Origin: Corythucha ciliata
Taxonomy: Eukaryota; Arthropoda; Insecta; Hemiptera; Tingidae
Reading direction: 5' to 3'
Length of the DNA stretch: 64,000 nt
Assembly (NCBI GenBank): GCA_038030265.1
Contig: CM075939.1
Coordinates: forward strand, 24,099,253-24,163,252
Part shown: positions 34,201 to 45,914 of the stretch, one piece after another
Layout of the letters: each line of letters begins with the position of its first letter
How positions within the stretch are numbered: the stretch's first letter is position 1
Made by a program: the position numbers and the translations under genes
Notes under the pieces: generated by a model
What the model was told of the DNA's origin: nothing
The model's database searches: none
What the model saw: only the letters and a program-made list of their open reading frames with translations

Positions 34201-35732
34201 ACAAATGGCTCGATAGTAAAGCTAGTGAAATAATCGAGGCCATCCAGAACTTGGTAGTCCTTCAATCGGACTTATCGAAAAATTACCAGCATCATTTGAG
34301 CAATATCGGAGTAATTAAGAGACGCCTTTCGGTAGCGTCGATATACTCTCACAATGGTAATGACAATGATTCTGACTCAGCGACGAAACTTAGTTGTAAT
34401 GGCGCATCTACGTGTGTGCAAGTGGAGCTCGAAACTTGACTTGCGTGAAATACTGTAACGGTTACAGCGAGTGTCGAGATAACTCGGATGAACCACCAGG
34501 ATGTAAGTTATTTCTATTATCGTGCATTTCAATTTTAAAAATAGTATCGTTTTCGTGATAAATAGGCCTCAATTTGTTTGGAAATAAATGTTCAAATGGT
34601 AAGTTTCGCTGCGATGATGGTCAATGCATCGACGTCGAGCGGAGATGCAGTAGCTACGATAATTTCTGTAAGGACCACAGTGATAAGCACTACTGCTGAC
34701 AGTAACGGGCAAAGTTTTGGCGATGTGATCCAACAGTTATTTTGCTCTGAAGTATAATGAAAATTGATTTCCAATTAATTTATTTCATCTTACCTTAAGG
34801 CCCCTATACTCACAATCCCATCCTATAACGTGATGATTTAGCCCTCCAAAATCAAAATGGTAATTGTTTTCCGGACAAAGACAGCCACAGAAACGCAATC
34901 TTATCGGCAAGCATCGGCGACGCCGCAAGGGCTCCTGAAGGACGCATGATCAAGAGACTAAAAGATATATCCGAAGGTCAAGTTCGGAAGTTCAAAGTTC
35001 GAAAATACGTAGAAGAATCTCGGGTGAAAGGTGAGAGATGTAGGTACTATAGTGTTCGTGTGTTACGAGGCGATTCACGATGAGAGATTCAATCGTCCAC
35101 TGAAAGGAGAGTTTTAATCCTTCAAACAGGCTGTGACTGAACTGCTGAGGGGTCACGCAATCGAATTCTCGAAAGTGCAAGGAAGAGCCCCCACGCACGC
35201 GGACTGTGATTGACCGCCTTGGAGTCGAGGAAATCGACCGAAACCAATGGCAGGCTAAACTCTCATTTTTACACTTCTAGGCGCAATAACAGCCCCTTTT
35301 GGTTCATTTTGATCGGGACCGATTGAGTTTCTCAATTGAGCATGGTATGAGGGACTTTCTGTATGGTGACATTCCTCAAGTTTTTGATATTTTTAGGGCG
35401 GGCATCAACCATAAACCTCGTTATAAAAGACATGGAGCAGGTTTACGTCCCCCACCCCTGGGAAATCGCTTGCGCCTTTCTAGCGGTCAGGGGCGCCCTC
35501 CCCCAAGGTTGACAGGTGTCACTGATAAAGTACCTGTCTGCTGGTCTCTAAATGTAAAGAGGACTGTTTGAACAGTGAATTCAAAGGAAATGTAGCGCTC
35601 TTCAACGATTTATGGGGAATATGGTTCCATATAGAACCCGTACCTACTCTTCCAGTTACGGACAAAAAACTCGGGTTTTCGGCCCTTCTGAAGTTACTTC
35701 GGTGTTTAAGTAAGTGGAAGTGGAAAAGTTGA
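30961..35732 (+). CDS. secreted protein with two LDL-receptor class A domains (broken frame)
   Basis: Candidate exons are 30961-30998, 31081-31297, about 34180-34502, 34566-34699, 34842-35030, 35281 to about 35400, and about 35540-35732. They give a signal peptide, a coiled-coil-like segment, two class A repeats and an unrecognised C-terminal region. Class A repeats are Ca2+-binding cysteine modules of extracellular proteins. Phases agree at 30998/31081, 34502/34566 and 35030/35281. The frame is nevertheless interrupted by single bases near 31297, 34437 and 35310, and by a stop after the second repeat. The order coiled coil, class A repeat, C-terminal domain recalls annelid haemoglobin linker chains, but I could not match the C-terminal part. 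It could be a real gene with sequence errors, or a pseudogene. Confidence 0.5.
32625..32791 (+). CDS. possible terminal exon of an unknown gene
   Basis: After a pyrimidine-rich acceptor (GTTCTGTTTTTTAG) the frame is open for 55 codons to TAG: NETTPEDGRLFRWPSPEND, then a lysine-rich end SVTLRELMDK. It lies between LDLa-gene exons on the same strand, so it may be an alternative end of that gene. No homology recognised. Confidence 0.35.
32993..33200 (+). repeat. ~110-nt dispersed repeat, copy 2, with B-box-like tail
   Basis: CTCGGCTTCGTGTGGGCG and GAAACGTCCG match 6385-6495. The segment ends with a GGATTCAAAGCCC box resembling a tRNA T-arm, then CAACAACAAC. It may be a SINE. Confidence 0.4.
34180..34699 (+). 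CDS. coiled-coil segment plus two LDL-receptor class A domains
   Basis: The first part is helical (SEIIEAIQNLVVLQSDLSKN) with a Ser/Asp-rich linker. The first class A repeat has six cysteines and ends CRDNSDEPPGC, but needs a one-base shift near 34437. A GTAAGT donor at 34503 and an acceptor at 34564-34565 join in phase 1, exactly at the GC of PPGC. The second repeat is intact: CSNGKFRC, DDGQCIDVERRC, CKDHSDKHYC. The SDE/SDK acidic cluster provides the calcium ligands. TGA follows at 34697. Confidence 0.65.
34842..35030 (+). CDS. probable downstream exon of the LDLa gene
   Basis: A 189-nt open exon between GATTTAG and AAAG|GTGAGAG. It is basic (NCFPDKDSHRNAILSASIG, GQVRKFKVRKYVEESRVK). Its phase-1 end fits the acceptor at 35279-35280. 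Family unknown. Confidence 0.5.
35281..35732 (+). CDS. probable last exons of the LDLa gene
   Basis: After TTCTAG the frame reads GAITAPFGSF, then, across one extra T in a TTTT run, DRDRLSFSIEHGMRDFLYGD. A second coding-like block from about 35540 reads KCKEDCLNSEFKGNVALFND and WGIWFHIEPVP. It ends at TGA 35730-35732, or at a GTAAGT donor at 35711. The sequence between them is Pro/Arg-rich and may be an unspliced intron. Confidence 0.4.
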
Positions 35733-36657
35733 ATGAGCGTTTAAAAAAAATTAATTAGCGATTTTTTGGCAGAAATGGTCATTTTTGAGAAAAAAGAATG
35801 CTTCGGTCTTCAAAATCAGTGATTTGGCCAGCAAAATTGTAACCGTGATCACGGTGGCGTAAAATTTTTGGAAATAAATTAAAGGGAAAGAGACGAGAGT
35901 AGGAAAGGTAATATTTAATTTTCTTCAAAGGTAGGATAGTCCATAGTACGCTTTAAACTAAAGGAGATACATGTTTATCTGATAGTCAGTCTGCCTTGAG
36001 CCCCTCGCAACGCGTACTGTTTCGCACTTCACCTGTTTATGGTTTATCATTATCGTTTATCGTTGCATACATTCCGCTGTACGTTGCATATCCTTCACGG
36101 AAATTCGGCTCACGTAAGGCTTTCCCTTCCTACGACTCGCTCTGGCCGTTACCAAAGTTTGGTTGTTTCGTTTTCCCGTGCCCTACTGTTCGTAGGTGAG
36201 TTATTTGACAAAAAGAAACTACATACCTACTTTCCGAGTGGGATAATAAGTAATCTTAGTAGGGCATTGTGTACGCGGGGAAAACTCTTCCTCTCTGTAA
36301 CTCGAACCGTTCGAACTCCGTCTCCTGAAGGGCGACGTAAGGACACAACCGTCAACGTTCCTAGATCGGAACCTCCATCGCTGGCCGCCTCAGAGCCCGG
36401 AATAAAGATCATTTCCCGTTCGTCGGGGACGGCGTCCGACTTTATTCTTCGAAGAAGGAGCCTTAAGCAGATAAGCGATCGTCGAACGATCGAGCACATT
36501 ATTAACGCCTACCTAATTCATTTCGTTGCCGCCGCCCCCCCCCAGAATGGATAAACTTTAATTGTTTCCCCTTTATTATTATTAATTTTTCCCCCTGCGC
36601 CACTTGGCCCCTCCGCTAGATGGGAAGTAGTTGATTTATTACTTAACAGTGTCTCAG

Positions 36658-38116
36658 GTGACTGACCAGGTGACCAGATTTCCCGAATGCGATATCCCAC
36701 ACCCTTCGCCCTCCACCAGGAAGGTCACCTCGGTTAATTTTCAGGTTTCGGCTAACAATAAGCCTATTTTCGATCAGCGGACGGGATTCTCTCATAATCG
36801 AAGGTTCATTATAATTTTTCCTCCACTTCAAGAAAATAATTTTATTTAAATTTAATAAATTTCTGTAGTCAACCGCCATTTCCGGTTGTCGACTTTTACT
36901 TTTGCCCTTGACATAGCCAGCCGAACCCATTCCCTTTCCGATCTCCCCTCTCCTGCAAACTACCTTACAAAATTCAAACGATCCTTGCGATTTCAACATG
37001 ATAAAAATCATTAAAACCTCATCTGAAGCGGTCCTTTGAATGGAACTGAATGTATGAACGTTGAACGCCCTCCATCACCAAAGCATCAAAAGATATCCCC
37101 CCGGAAGGTGGCTTTCGAATGGAGTGCATTTCACTTCTGCGAATTTCGAGTACGTTATTAGTGAGCACTTAAAGCTTATTAGGATATAAACTAAAATCGT
37201 CGAAATTCGAAGTAGTAAATGCACTCTATTTGACAGCCAGCTGCTGGAGCGACATTGTTTGATACTTTGGTCTCTGGCGGACCTATGCGTATAGGGGCCC
37301 GGGGCGGAAATCTTCAAGAGGCCCCTAAAAGTCTTTAACTATACATAAAAACCTCTATTGGTAACCTCTAAGGCCTTTTCTTAATTTTAGCCAAGGCCTT
37401 TTCCATATATTGTTGGCAAATTACCGCTATTTCCACAACCTATCCGCTAAACAGCGCTATTAGCCGCAAATTGGCGGGTTCTTTTACATTTTGGCACCGC
37501 ACTAGTAATATTTTCCAATTTTAACTATATGTAAAATAGGGCTTCATCTCAGTTCTAGCCGTGAATCAGTGTTTTTTCGTTTACTTATACCCATGAATTT
37601 GCCGTTTACCTCAATTTCTGCCACAAAGTTGTCGTCAGAAGTCTTCTCTGAATTAAATCATATAATGTTAATGAAGAAGACGGGTGGAAATGATCGGCTC
37701 CAGAGCTAAATTTTATGCAAATGGAAAACGCTATATGAAAAAATAAAAAATGGACTAAAAAGATAATATACTGGTCCTTTTGTAAGGTAAAATTCAAATT
37801 TGACAGAACTAATACAGCATACTACACCCTCATTTGTCTCAAAACATAACCCCAAAATTTTATTAATTTTGGAATCGGTGGATCGATGTCTAACCGGAGG
37901 GTATTGGTGTCTCGGGCGGGGGGGGTATCTGCACCCCCCCCCCCGGATTCAGACCTGGATCTGCCCCTGCTGTATACTTACCTCAGCGTTTTGTCGACTC
38001 GATTACACCCGAAATTGCGGCCGAGCACAACAGATGTTGTCCTGACATGTTTCTATCGTTTACTTTACGACGGCGAAGAATCCGAACTATTTCACTCGCT
38101 GCACTTTGACGATTAA
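36658..38116 (+). CDS. two compatible exons of an unknown gene
   Basis: Exon 36658-36803 follows GTCTCAG and ends CGAAG|GTTC. Exon 37987-38116 follows CTTACCTCAG and ends in TAA. The 5' exon leaves two bases and the 3' exon supplies one, so the frame continues. It runs from TRFPECDIPHPSPSTRK and IFDQRTGFSHN to LHPKLRPSTTDVVLTCFYRL and the acidic C-terminus ESELFHSLHFDD. A GC-rich open stretch at 36290-36500 may be an earlier exon. No family recognised and no start found. Confidence 0.4.
37634..37745. repeat. partial MITE related to 60391-60533
   Basis: GAAGACGGGTGGAAATGATCGGCTCC and ATGGAAAACG are shared with the right arm of 60391-60533. The left arm is missing. Confidence 0.5.
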
Positions 38117-38179
38117 GTTGTGCCTATCTGAATATTTTTAAGATTTGTTTTTCTATACTAATATATTTATACTTACGTC

Positions 38180-38680
38180 ATGCATTGCCTTTTTCCCCGT
38201 AGAGGACCCGAGCCATTATCCTTTGAATATGACAAAAGGGAAGGGGGGAATTATTACGGGTAGATCTGACTCCCTTGATCCTTCGGGGATGATGGGTGAG
38301 ATAGAAACTTATTATCCTGTTAGCACGTGGGTGTCGAAGCTCTATGACAACGACGCTGTAAAGGGACGAAGTTATTATCCTTTGACTAAGCCGCCGTTTG
38401 GCGAGTATTATCCTTTGTGTACCTATCCCAACAAAGGTCTGTGAATGGGGGGGGGGGTCAGATTTATTTGACGTAATGGGCCAGATCCTTCGGGTATCAT
38501 AGGGCGTGAGAGACTTACTATCATATACAGGAACGCTGGCGTAATGGAACGAAGTTATTGTCCTTCGGCTATGATAGTGTGGGGAAGAGGTTATGATTCT
38601 TTGGGTATTCAAACATAGGCGTGGGGTCGAAGTTATTGTCCTTCGGGTGTACCGTAGGCCAGAAGGGTGGCTACCACTGG
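38180..38680. repeat. ~30-nt minisatellite-like array, TTATTATCCTT family
   Basis: GAAGTTATTATCCTTYGG and GGGTATGAT recur at about 28-50-nt intervals. They create a 210-codon frame on the opposite strand with ARG-ILE-ILE-THR cycles, which is a repeat artefact. Confidence 0.55.
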
Positions 38681-41600
38681 GCCAAGCACCGAACTTAGGG
38701 CCCTGACCGACGAGGCCACTTAGCTTTGCGCCCTGAGCGTTTTGAGCCCTTTTTCCATATTTTTTCGGACTTCTCGTGGCTGGGAAACCCCAAAATAGAG
38801 TTTCGTCCATTTTTTGATTATCGCCATTTCCTTCACGGAAATGAAGGAACGGTGGCCAAAAATGAGTGGTTTGAGCAATTTTTCAAAATGTTTCGATTTC
38901 CACCGTATTCGGTTTATGAATCCCTCAGACCGTTGGTCGTTGGTTTCGACCAAACTTCCCCCCTCCACGGCGGGCCAGCGAGGTCCGCTTACTTCGACAA
39001 GCTTATTATAGCTTGTTCTTTAAGGACACCAGGGCTGATGATCACTTGGCCGATATTCACGGGAAAATTCGTTGGGCCCCGGAAAATGGGCCAAAATGTG
39101 ACCGGAGGAACTCGCTCGTCTGATCCAAAATCCGTTTTCGAGGCGAGAGACGCCAAGATTCACAGTTCCACCCATTTTAGCAATTTGGTCATTTCCACCA
39201 AAAACGGGGATGACTAGGTGGGCGTATTGTTTGGCCTGAATAGGGCCAGGAAATCCTCAAAGTGATCCGGTCTGAGGCAAACGCGGTTTAACAGTCTCTC
39301 AAACCATCCTCATTTGAGAAATGCTGGTGGTTTTGACGAAAACCCCACTCAAGCTACATCAAAGCCCCTCAAAGTGGCCAAAAATGAGCGTTTCGCGTAG
39401 GTTGTTGTTTTTGGCGGGCCATGGAAGTAAAATAGCGTTATAGGCAACTACAGGTTTCTGAATTAATCAAAGTAGTTAATTTATTTCTTTTCAATAAAGT
39501 AAAATAGTTCAAGTTACTCGTCAAGACTGAATAAAACAAATTGCGTCAGAAAAAATAAAATAAAAGCGTTAACAATTTTGTAAAATAAAAAAAAAATACA
39601 GTCTAAGAAATGACTAGGATGATATAATTTTTTCTGTTCTTTTTCTTCGGTCTACTTTCTTGAAAAATATAGCTATTTTGTTTTTTTAAGGGCATAGTAG
39701 ATTTGCCACTAGTAACAGCGCATAGTTATTCTTTTTTCTTTACTTAAAAATAATGAAAGCCTAAAGCGATTTTAACGATTCATTAAAAATCTCATGAATT
39801 TTTGTTCTTTAATAACGTTTGCCAACGCCCATAAAACATCATTAAATTATCGGGGAAAATAAAATCAATTTAAAAATCGACAAATTAATGAAGAACCACA
39901 AAACGAGATGGAGATTCATGCAGTTGTTTTAAATTTATAGTATTTTTTTTTTTTTTTTTTTTGGCAATGACACCGAAGAGAATGTTAAAGTAACGACTTC
40001 TATTAAAGATTTGGTGTTTTGTTTTCTCTGTTTTTTTATTTTTATTCTTATTTCAATACAAAAAGTTCACTTCAAAACTATGATGCTTCGACCTACCTCC
40101 TATTTTTCTTTTTACGAGCGTGTCATTTTACTTGAATATTTTTTATTATTATTTATAAAGTGCAGTGTTTCGGACGTCATAATAAATAAATAATACTGAA
40201 AAGACATTCTTAAAAGATAGTATCACTAGAAATGCTCAACGAATTCTAGCTCAACTAAGAATAATTTTAAATTACGCCCTTAGTCCTCATTCACGTTTTT
40301 TTTGTTTGTTTTAATCATATCACGAGAAAATGGACGTACACTTTTTTGTTCATCTTCAGAATAAGTAAACAGCAAAACAATTATTATTATATTTAAAAAA
40401 TGCTCAAAGAGTTTTTCACTCAAAAAGTCTTCTTTTATATTTTAAAATCTCTACTCCTGTCTATATTCTGAGATTTTTTTTTTCATACGAAAAAGAAAAG
40501 AGAGATTCAAAAAGACTAAAAATGACTGGAAAAAACGAATGTTTAAAAATTGAACACTTAAGAACATGTTCTATGCTCAATTTTTGTAATGAACTATTTA
40601 CACTTCCCGATTTGAAAAGCTTGAATGTTGAAAAATTGTAATGGGAGAGAGAAGTAGGAAAGTGCTTTGAAAAAAATACTAATCCCTCCCCCCCCCCCTT
40701 CAAAAAGTGAGCTCAATAAAGTATTAAAATATCGTTTACTAACGATTATTCCCCGTGCGAGGACTACACAAAAATAAATGAAATCGTTTTTTTTCAAAAA
40801 CCCAAAATCCATTTGATTAAAAATTTGCAAGTGCAGCCCCGGTGCTGCACTGAAAACGTAAATTCCATATCACAACATGGCCACTCGGAATTCATATTTT
40901 CGGTGCAACACTAGCGCAAGTTTTTACTCAAATGGAAAACGCCATTAACCTTTTCCGTAATAATGGTAATACGTGATGGCGCCCCCCCCCCCTTATTCAC
41001 AGATAAGACAAAAGTTTTTTATCAGAAATCGTATGATACAAACTCTTGATTTTTACATATCTTATATGTTTATCACATTAATAAATTTATTTTTAAAATG
41101 AACGAAAAATTAACAATTGCCTATACTACAACTAAATAATGAAATTTGTACTCTAAAATTTCCCCATAAATCTATTCTTTTTAAAAATTGAAATTGAGCT
41201 GGCTACCAAAAATTTCAAAAATGTTTAAATTTCACCTCAAAGTAAACTGTAAGCAGTTCCTCGAAGAGAAAAAATTTCCTCCGTAAATAGGCCGTTAAAA
41301 GGATTTTCCAAACGCAGCAAAACTACGTAAACACGATTTTTACACTTAAAACTGTCAAATCTATAGCGTGAATGCACTTTAATTTTGTCGTATGGCTTTC
41401 TTATTCCTCTTTTTTTTAAATAAAATCACAGCTCAAAGCCATGTAACTATGGGAGCCCGGATTTTGTTGTTTTACGAGCCCATATTACCAAATGTATTAT
41501 AAGTGTGTAGATATATGTATATTTAAATATAAACTATTTGAGCCAGCTTATTCTTGTTTTGAGAGAAAGAGAGAGAAAAACAAATTTTCATTAAAAATCT

Positions 41601-42830
41601 ACGTGCCAAGACGAGTAATAAAATATTTATTACGTAATTTACGATAGTCGTAAGAATTAGCAGTTTCTTTGAAGAACTTTATTTAAACTTTAAATTAGCA
41701 CCGTCGAAGGATTTATTTAAATATATATACGTTTGATCTCTTAAAATTTTCCAAAAAATAAAACACCCTGACTAGTACACACAGCGTTCCTAATCCCGTC
41801 AAATACCGACCTCAGAAAAAACTCAGAATCGATTGGAAAAGATAGAGATAGAGGAAGCATTAACAAGGGAAATGTTCAATAACGATTTTAAATGCAATTT
41901 TCAAAATAATTAAAAACAATGAATAACAAAATTTTGCCCAGACACCCCCTGTTTCTGTTTTAATTAATAATAATATAAAAATACGAGTATATTTATAAAA
42001 AATCACAACTTTTTTTTTAAATATAAAAATATTATTATCTTTCGAAATAGCAACAACGACGACGACCCAACAAAATTTTCAAGTTGGAAGCGAAATAAAC
42101 AAAACTTTACCCCCCCCCCCCCAACAACCACCACCAATCAATAATTTTAACCACACGCGAGAACGAAAAGTTTTTACACAGCCTCATAATTTTTTCTTTC
42201 AATGGTAATAATATCTACTTTTACGTACAATTTTCTTTTAGCGATAATGTTACAAAGCCTCGAAAAGAGTGTGCAGTGAAATTATTAATATTTTCGTAAG
42301 AAGTGGATATGAGTACAATGATTGAAAACGTTGCGATAGAGATTTTCTTTGAAAAATATTATTGTTTAAAATGATGATTCACAGTTGGGTTGTTTACTGA
42401 AACAAGCACGAGAGAAAAAAGTTTAAACTGCTTGTTATTTTTTCTGTCCATAGGCTGATTTGACAGTCAATACACGGTTAGTAACTGAGGAGGGGAGGGA
42501 GGATTTCGGTTTGTGGAACTGATCATTTTAAGAAATGTCTAGTCATGTTCTGAAACGAAAACCCAAAGGGCTGACTAACAGTTCGGGTTTTATTCGAATA
42601 AAGTTTCATTTTTCAATCAGTTCCTTTGCCAAAATGCGACCATCCGAGAAACAAATTGCTGAATTCACCAACGGCCTAGTGTGGCTGCATGAAGCTGCTA
42701 CAGCAGAGCTGGGCTGTAACGCGTTACTCACTGCCCCGTTACTAACGATGTTACTTTCGGTAACGAATCAACGATTTACTTTATGGTAAGTGGCTTTAGT
42801 CCGTTATTCCCAGTCAACCAAGATAAAGCG
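38681..42830. other. no supported gene; AT-rich
   Basis: 38700-39400 contains loosely repeated AAAATGAGTG / TTTGAGC words. 39480-42530 is very AT-rich with long T and C runs. A foldback segment at about 40800-40945 ends ATGGAAAACGCCAT, like the 60391 element. The 84-codon frame at 42535 lacks splice support. Confidence 0.4.
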
Positions 42831-42839
42831 TCCAATCCA

Positions 42840-43270
42840 CAGATTTCGCTCACTAAAAAACTAATTTTGCGGATCCACGTCTCCAAAGAACCAATTTTCG
42901 CAGATCTGGCTCACTAAAAAAATCAATTGCGGCTCATTAAAAAACCAATTTCGCTGATTTGTTTAGCCAAAAAACCAATTCGGGGTTGCGGGGTTGGTTT
43001 ATTCAAAAACCAATTTCGCAATCTACAAACTCTGTTTCGCAGATTCTGGACACAAAAAACCATCTACACAGGTCTGGCTCACTGAAAACCCATTTTTGTA
43101 GGAAAACTACATCTAAAAAATAAACATATATAAAATGCTGAAAATTAACCAAATTGCATGTGATTGCCTCGTTCAAAACCCAATTTCGCGAATTTTGCGC
43201 ACCCAATTTTCGCGATCCGTGGCTCACTAGAATACCAATTTTGTAGGTTTGGCTTTTTAAAAAAGATAAT
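42840..43270. repeat. degenerate ~30-nt array, CCAATTTCGCGG family
   Basis: CCAATTTCGC(G/A), GATTTGGCTCACT and AAAAAA recur about every 30 nt. The reverse form is at 43990-44360 and 47640-48560; forward or mixed forms are at 46640-47110 and 51020-51440. Confidence 0.6.
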
Positions 43271-43429
43271 AGCACCGGCTTTAGCTAGCTGTCAGGGCCG
43301 GAACCATGGGGGGGGGAGCAAAGGGGTGTATGTAAACTGCACGTACACCCGTCTGCGGCGGACCCACAAGGGCGGCATTTTGTCGGGCACCCCCCTCACA
43401 CCGCCGACAACTTTTAAGAAAGATGGACA

Positions 43430-43770
43430 TGGGTGGTCATGTTGGCGTTTTGAGCGCGTTGGAGTTGGAGTTTCGCCGTGGTCAAGTCTTTATTCTCGTT
43501 AGAGCTTTTCTGATTGCTCTGGTTGGACCTGTGCTGTGTTCAGAGCTTTTTTGTGGCTTTGAGCTTTGCTGTGATTGGGCCTTCTTTGTGGTAAGAATTC
43601 TACTGTGGTTTGGGCATTACTGGGGTTTGGCGCTTTTGCTGTGGTGGGAGCTTTGCTGCGGTTGGAGCATTGATGTGTTTGGACATTCACTGTGGTTTGG
43701 AGATTTGTTGTGGTTTGGAGATTTGCTGTGGCTGGGCCTTTTTTGTGGTTTAAAACATCGGGCACTGGCG
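43430..43770. repeat. ~21-24-nt array, TTTGCTGTGGTT family
   Basis: TTTGCTGTGGTTGGAGC-like units repeat about 14 times. The 117-codon frame across it is cyclic in Leu/Trp/Cys and is not taken as a gene. Confidence 0.6.
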
Positions 43771-43989
43771 CTCTGAGTGAGCAAGGTTCGGTGAAAGCCA
43801 ATATGATCCGTTAAATTTAGGTTTTGAAAGTGCCGAAGCCACGAAATTGTTTTCGCACACGCACAACGTAAATGACATAAGTGTGTGAAAGGAGAGGGGT
43901 GGGAAAGTGTCCCTCCACCTCTAACTATGCCCAGGGCAATGACCCGAATAATGACTTTTTAATGAGTCAGAAGGCCGAAAATTTAACGG

Positions 43990-44360
43990 ATGCAGAGAAA
44001 CCTGAGAACATGCATGTTTTCAACGTGCGAAACTGTTTGTTTTTTGAAGGAACCAAATTCGCGAAATTGCTCTTTAAAAGGACCCAACCCGGCGAAATTG
44101 GTTTTTCAACGTATCAAATGCGCGAAATTTGTTTTTTGGGGCCACGGAGTTTCTTTTAAACGCGAGCCATAGTCCAGCGAAATTGGTTTTTGACGAGCCA
44201 ACTCCACGAAATTGCTTTTTAAACAGGCCTATCTAGCGAAATTTCCCATTTTGAGTGAGTTGAACCCCTTAAAATAGGCTTATGTGAGCAATGATCCACA
44301 AAAATTGGATTTTAAAATATCCGAACCCCCGGTATTGATTTCTTAAAGTGCCCTCTCGAT
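43990..44360. repeat. CCAATTTCGCGG family, reverse orientation
   Basis: CGCGAAATTG, GTTTTT and GGAGCCAA-type words cycle at about 30 nt just downstream of the CAMTA stop codon. Possible 3' UTR sequence of CAMTA overlaps here. Confidence 0.5.
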
Positions 44361-44458
44361 AAAACGCTTTCCCTCATCTCAAATTTCAAGCCTTAACTAC
44401 TTATTATACGAGTGGAAAAATCGCAACACTCACTTGGTAATGTGAAAAGGAAGCACTG

Positions 44459-45914
44459 CTAATTTTGAGGGGACTCCTTGCATAGGACCTGCCTCTCTTT
44501 TTCTGCTCGCTCTCTCTGTAACCTGAAACATTTTTATTCAACTTTAAGTGGTGGCGCAATTAGGAACATCAAAAATAAAAAATAAAATGTTAGGGGTAGG
44601 TAATTAAATCCATAAAAATATTCAAAACTCTTCGAAAGAAATACTTACGATCGTTCCCGGCCCTAAATCCCATAAACTATTCAAGCATGCACAAAAACAA
44701 CAGAGAAATCCATCAAATGTAGTTAGTAAACACTTCATCATGAAAAATGTATATTGTTGTTACAGCACACTGCACAAATTCTCCTTCCACCAAATAAAAA
44801 ACAAAACACATCCACTCACTTGTTTTTCGATTGTCGCATGAATTGCTGAATTTTTCTAGCTGCCTGATGTTGCCTTCTTTGAGAGTACGTCCTTCTACGA
44901 ATGGAAAACATAAAATTAAAACTGGCTTCCAATCACTCCAGAAACGGCCAAACTCACTTGAGACTAGTTGAAGAAAGGTCAGTTTGTTCGCGATAACTTC
45001 TGTAACAGTTTTGAATCCGGACGGCAGCTTCTTGATTTTTTTTGAAACGCTTATTCTCACAGTAGGACCGAAAGCCATTTTGAATTACCATTGCGGCTTT
45101 TGTCATTTGTTTAAAATAAGCGTACTGAATGAAAATAGGAGGTGAACGATTAATAGCGATGGTAATGATAGTATTTTATTGTTTCTGACATTACTTGTTT
45201 GTATCTTCTGTAATAGTTTTGAATCAAAATGGCTGCCCGCCTCTCTTTGTCCTGTTCTAATTTCTTTCTTCCTTTATAGCTCCTGTAAGCTTTTTGTATA
45301 ACTTTGGCTGCCTCGTATAGCTCCCTTTGCTCCCGGTCTGAAAAATGGAATAACTAGAGTTTTCCAGACAGGAAAACAACCGTAACAAACAACCGGAAAG
45401 CGTCAAATTCGAAAAATCCTTCTCGAAATAAGACGAAGTCGAGGCGTGAAGAAACTCGCAAAAGTCCGCGGTCGTCGGCGGCGGAGACGGAGATCTGTGA
45501 AGGTCAAAAGGTGGCGACGGAAGACAACTGGCCGGACTTGAACTTGAACAGGGCGTGCCAACGTCGTAATATCTAAAATGTGATTCGACGTTTATAAAAA
45601 GTAATTCCTAATTTATTCATTTTAAATTTACCGATAACTGTGATCAAAGTTGAACTCAGACGATGGCTCAAAACAACACGACGACGAGGAAGAAGCGGGT
45701 TCATCCATTAATAACGGAGATTCTAACGACATGACTTCAATTTCGTCGGAACTGGTCATCATCATTTCACCTTCACTTTCATTCTGAAATTGGGAAAAAT
45801 TATTCAAAATTCAATGAAAACTCGAAAGAACAATTTTGGGTTTTACCTTGATTCGTTCAGGCATGGCCGCGATGATTTGCTCCGCAAGTGTCAAAACCCT
45901 CACTTCCTGTTCAC
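44459..45914 (-). CDS. CAMTA: CAMTA IQ-motif and C-terminal exons
   Basis: Exon 45914-45847 has TLAEQIIAAMPERIK. 45572-45394 has ADFCEFLHAS and FSNLTLS. 45337-45195 has REQRELYEAAKVIQKAYRSY and AAILIQNYYRRYKQ. 45124-44958 has AAMVIQNGFRSYCENKR and AAVRIQNCYRSYRE. 44894-44820 has AARKIQQFMRQ. These give five IQ-like calmodulin-binding motifs. Exon 44522-44459 ends with a charged helix (QRERAEKERQVLCKE) and TAG, in the phase left by the GTGAGT donor at 44819. Without splicing, TGA would follow directly after SKNK. Confidence 0.9.

Noticed and set aside
36039..36554. 171-codon plus-strand frame as one gene
   Set aside because: At least two other frames look equally open and a GTGAGT donor interrupts it; only the 36290-36500 part is mentioned as a possible exon.
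38178..38810. 210-codon minus-strand open frame
   Set aside because: Cyclic Arg-Ile-Ile-Thr content generated by the TTATTATCCTT repeats; no coding composition outside the cycle.
38726..39217. 163-codon plus-strand frame
   Set aside because: Overlaps loosely repeated TTTGAGC / AAAATG words and an opposite-strand frame; no splice support or recognisable motif.
42535..42789. 84-codon frame as a gene
   Set aside because: Isolated, no splice signals, no recognisable motif.
43423..43776. 117-codon Leu/Trp/Cys-rich frame
   Set aside because: Direct translation of the TTTGCTGTGGTT array.
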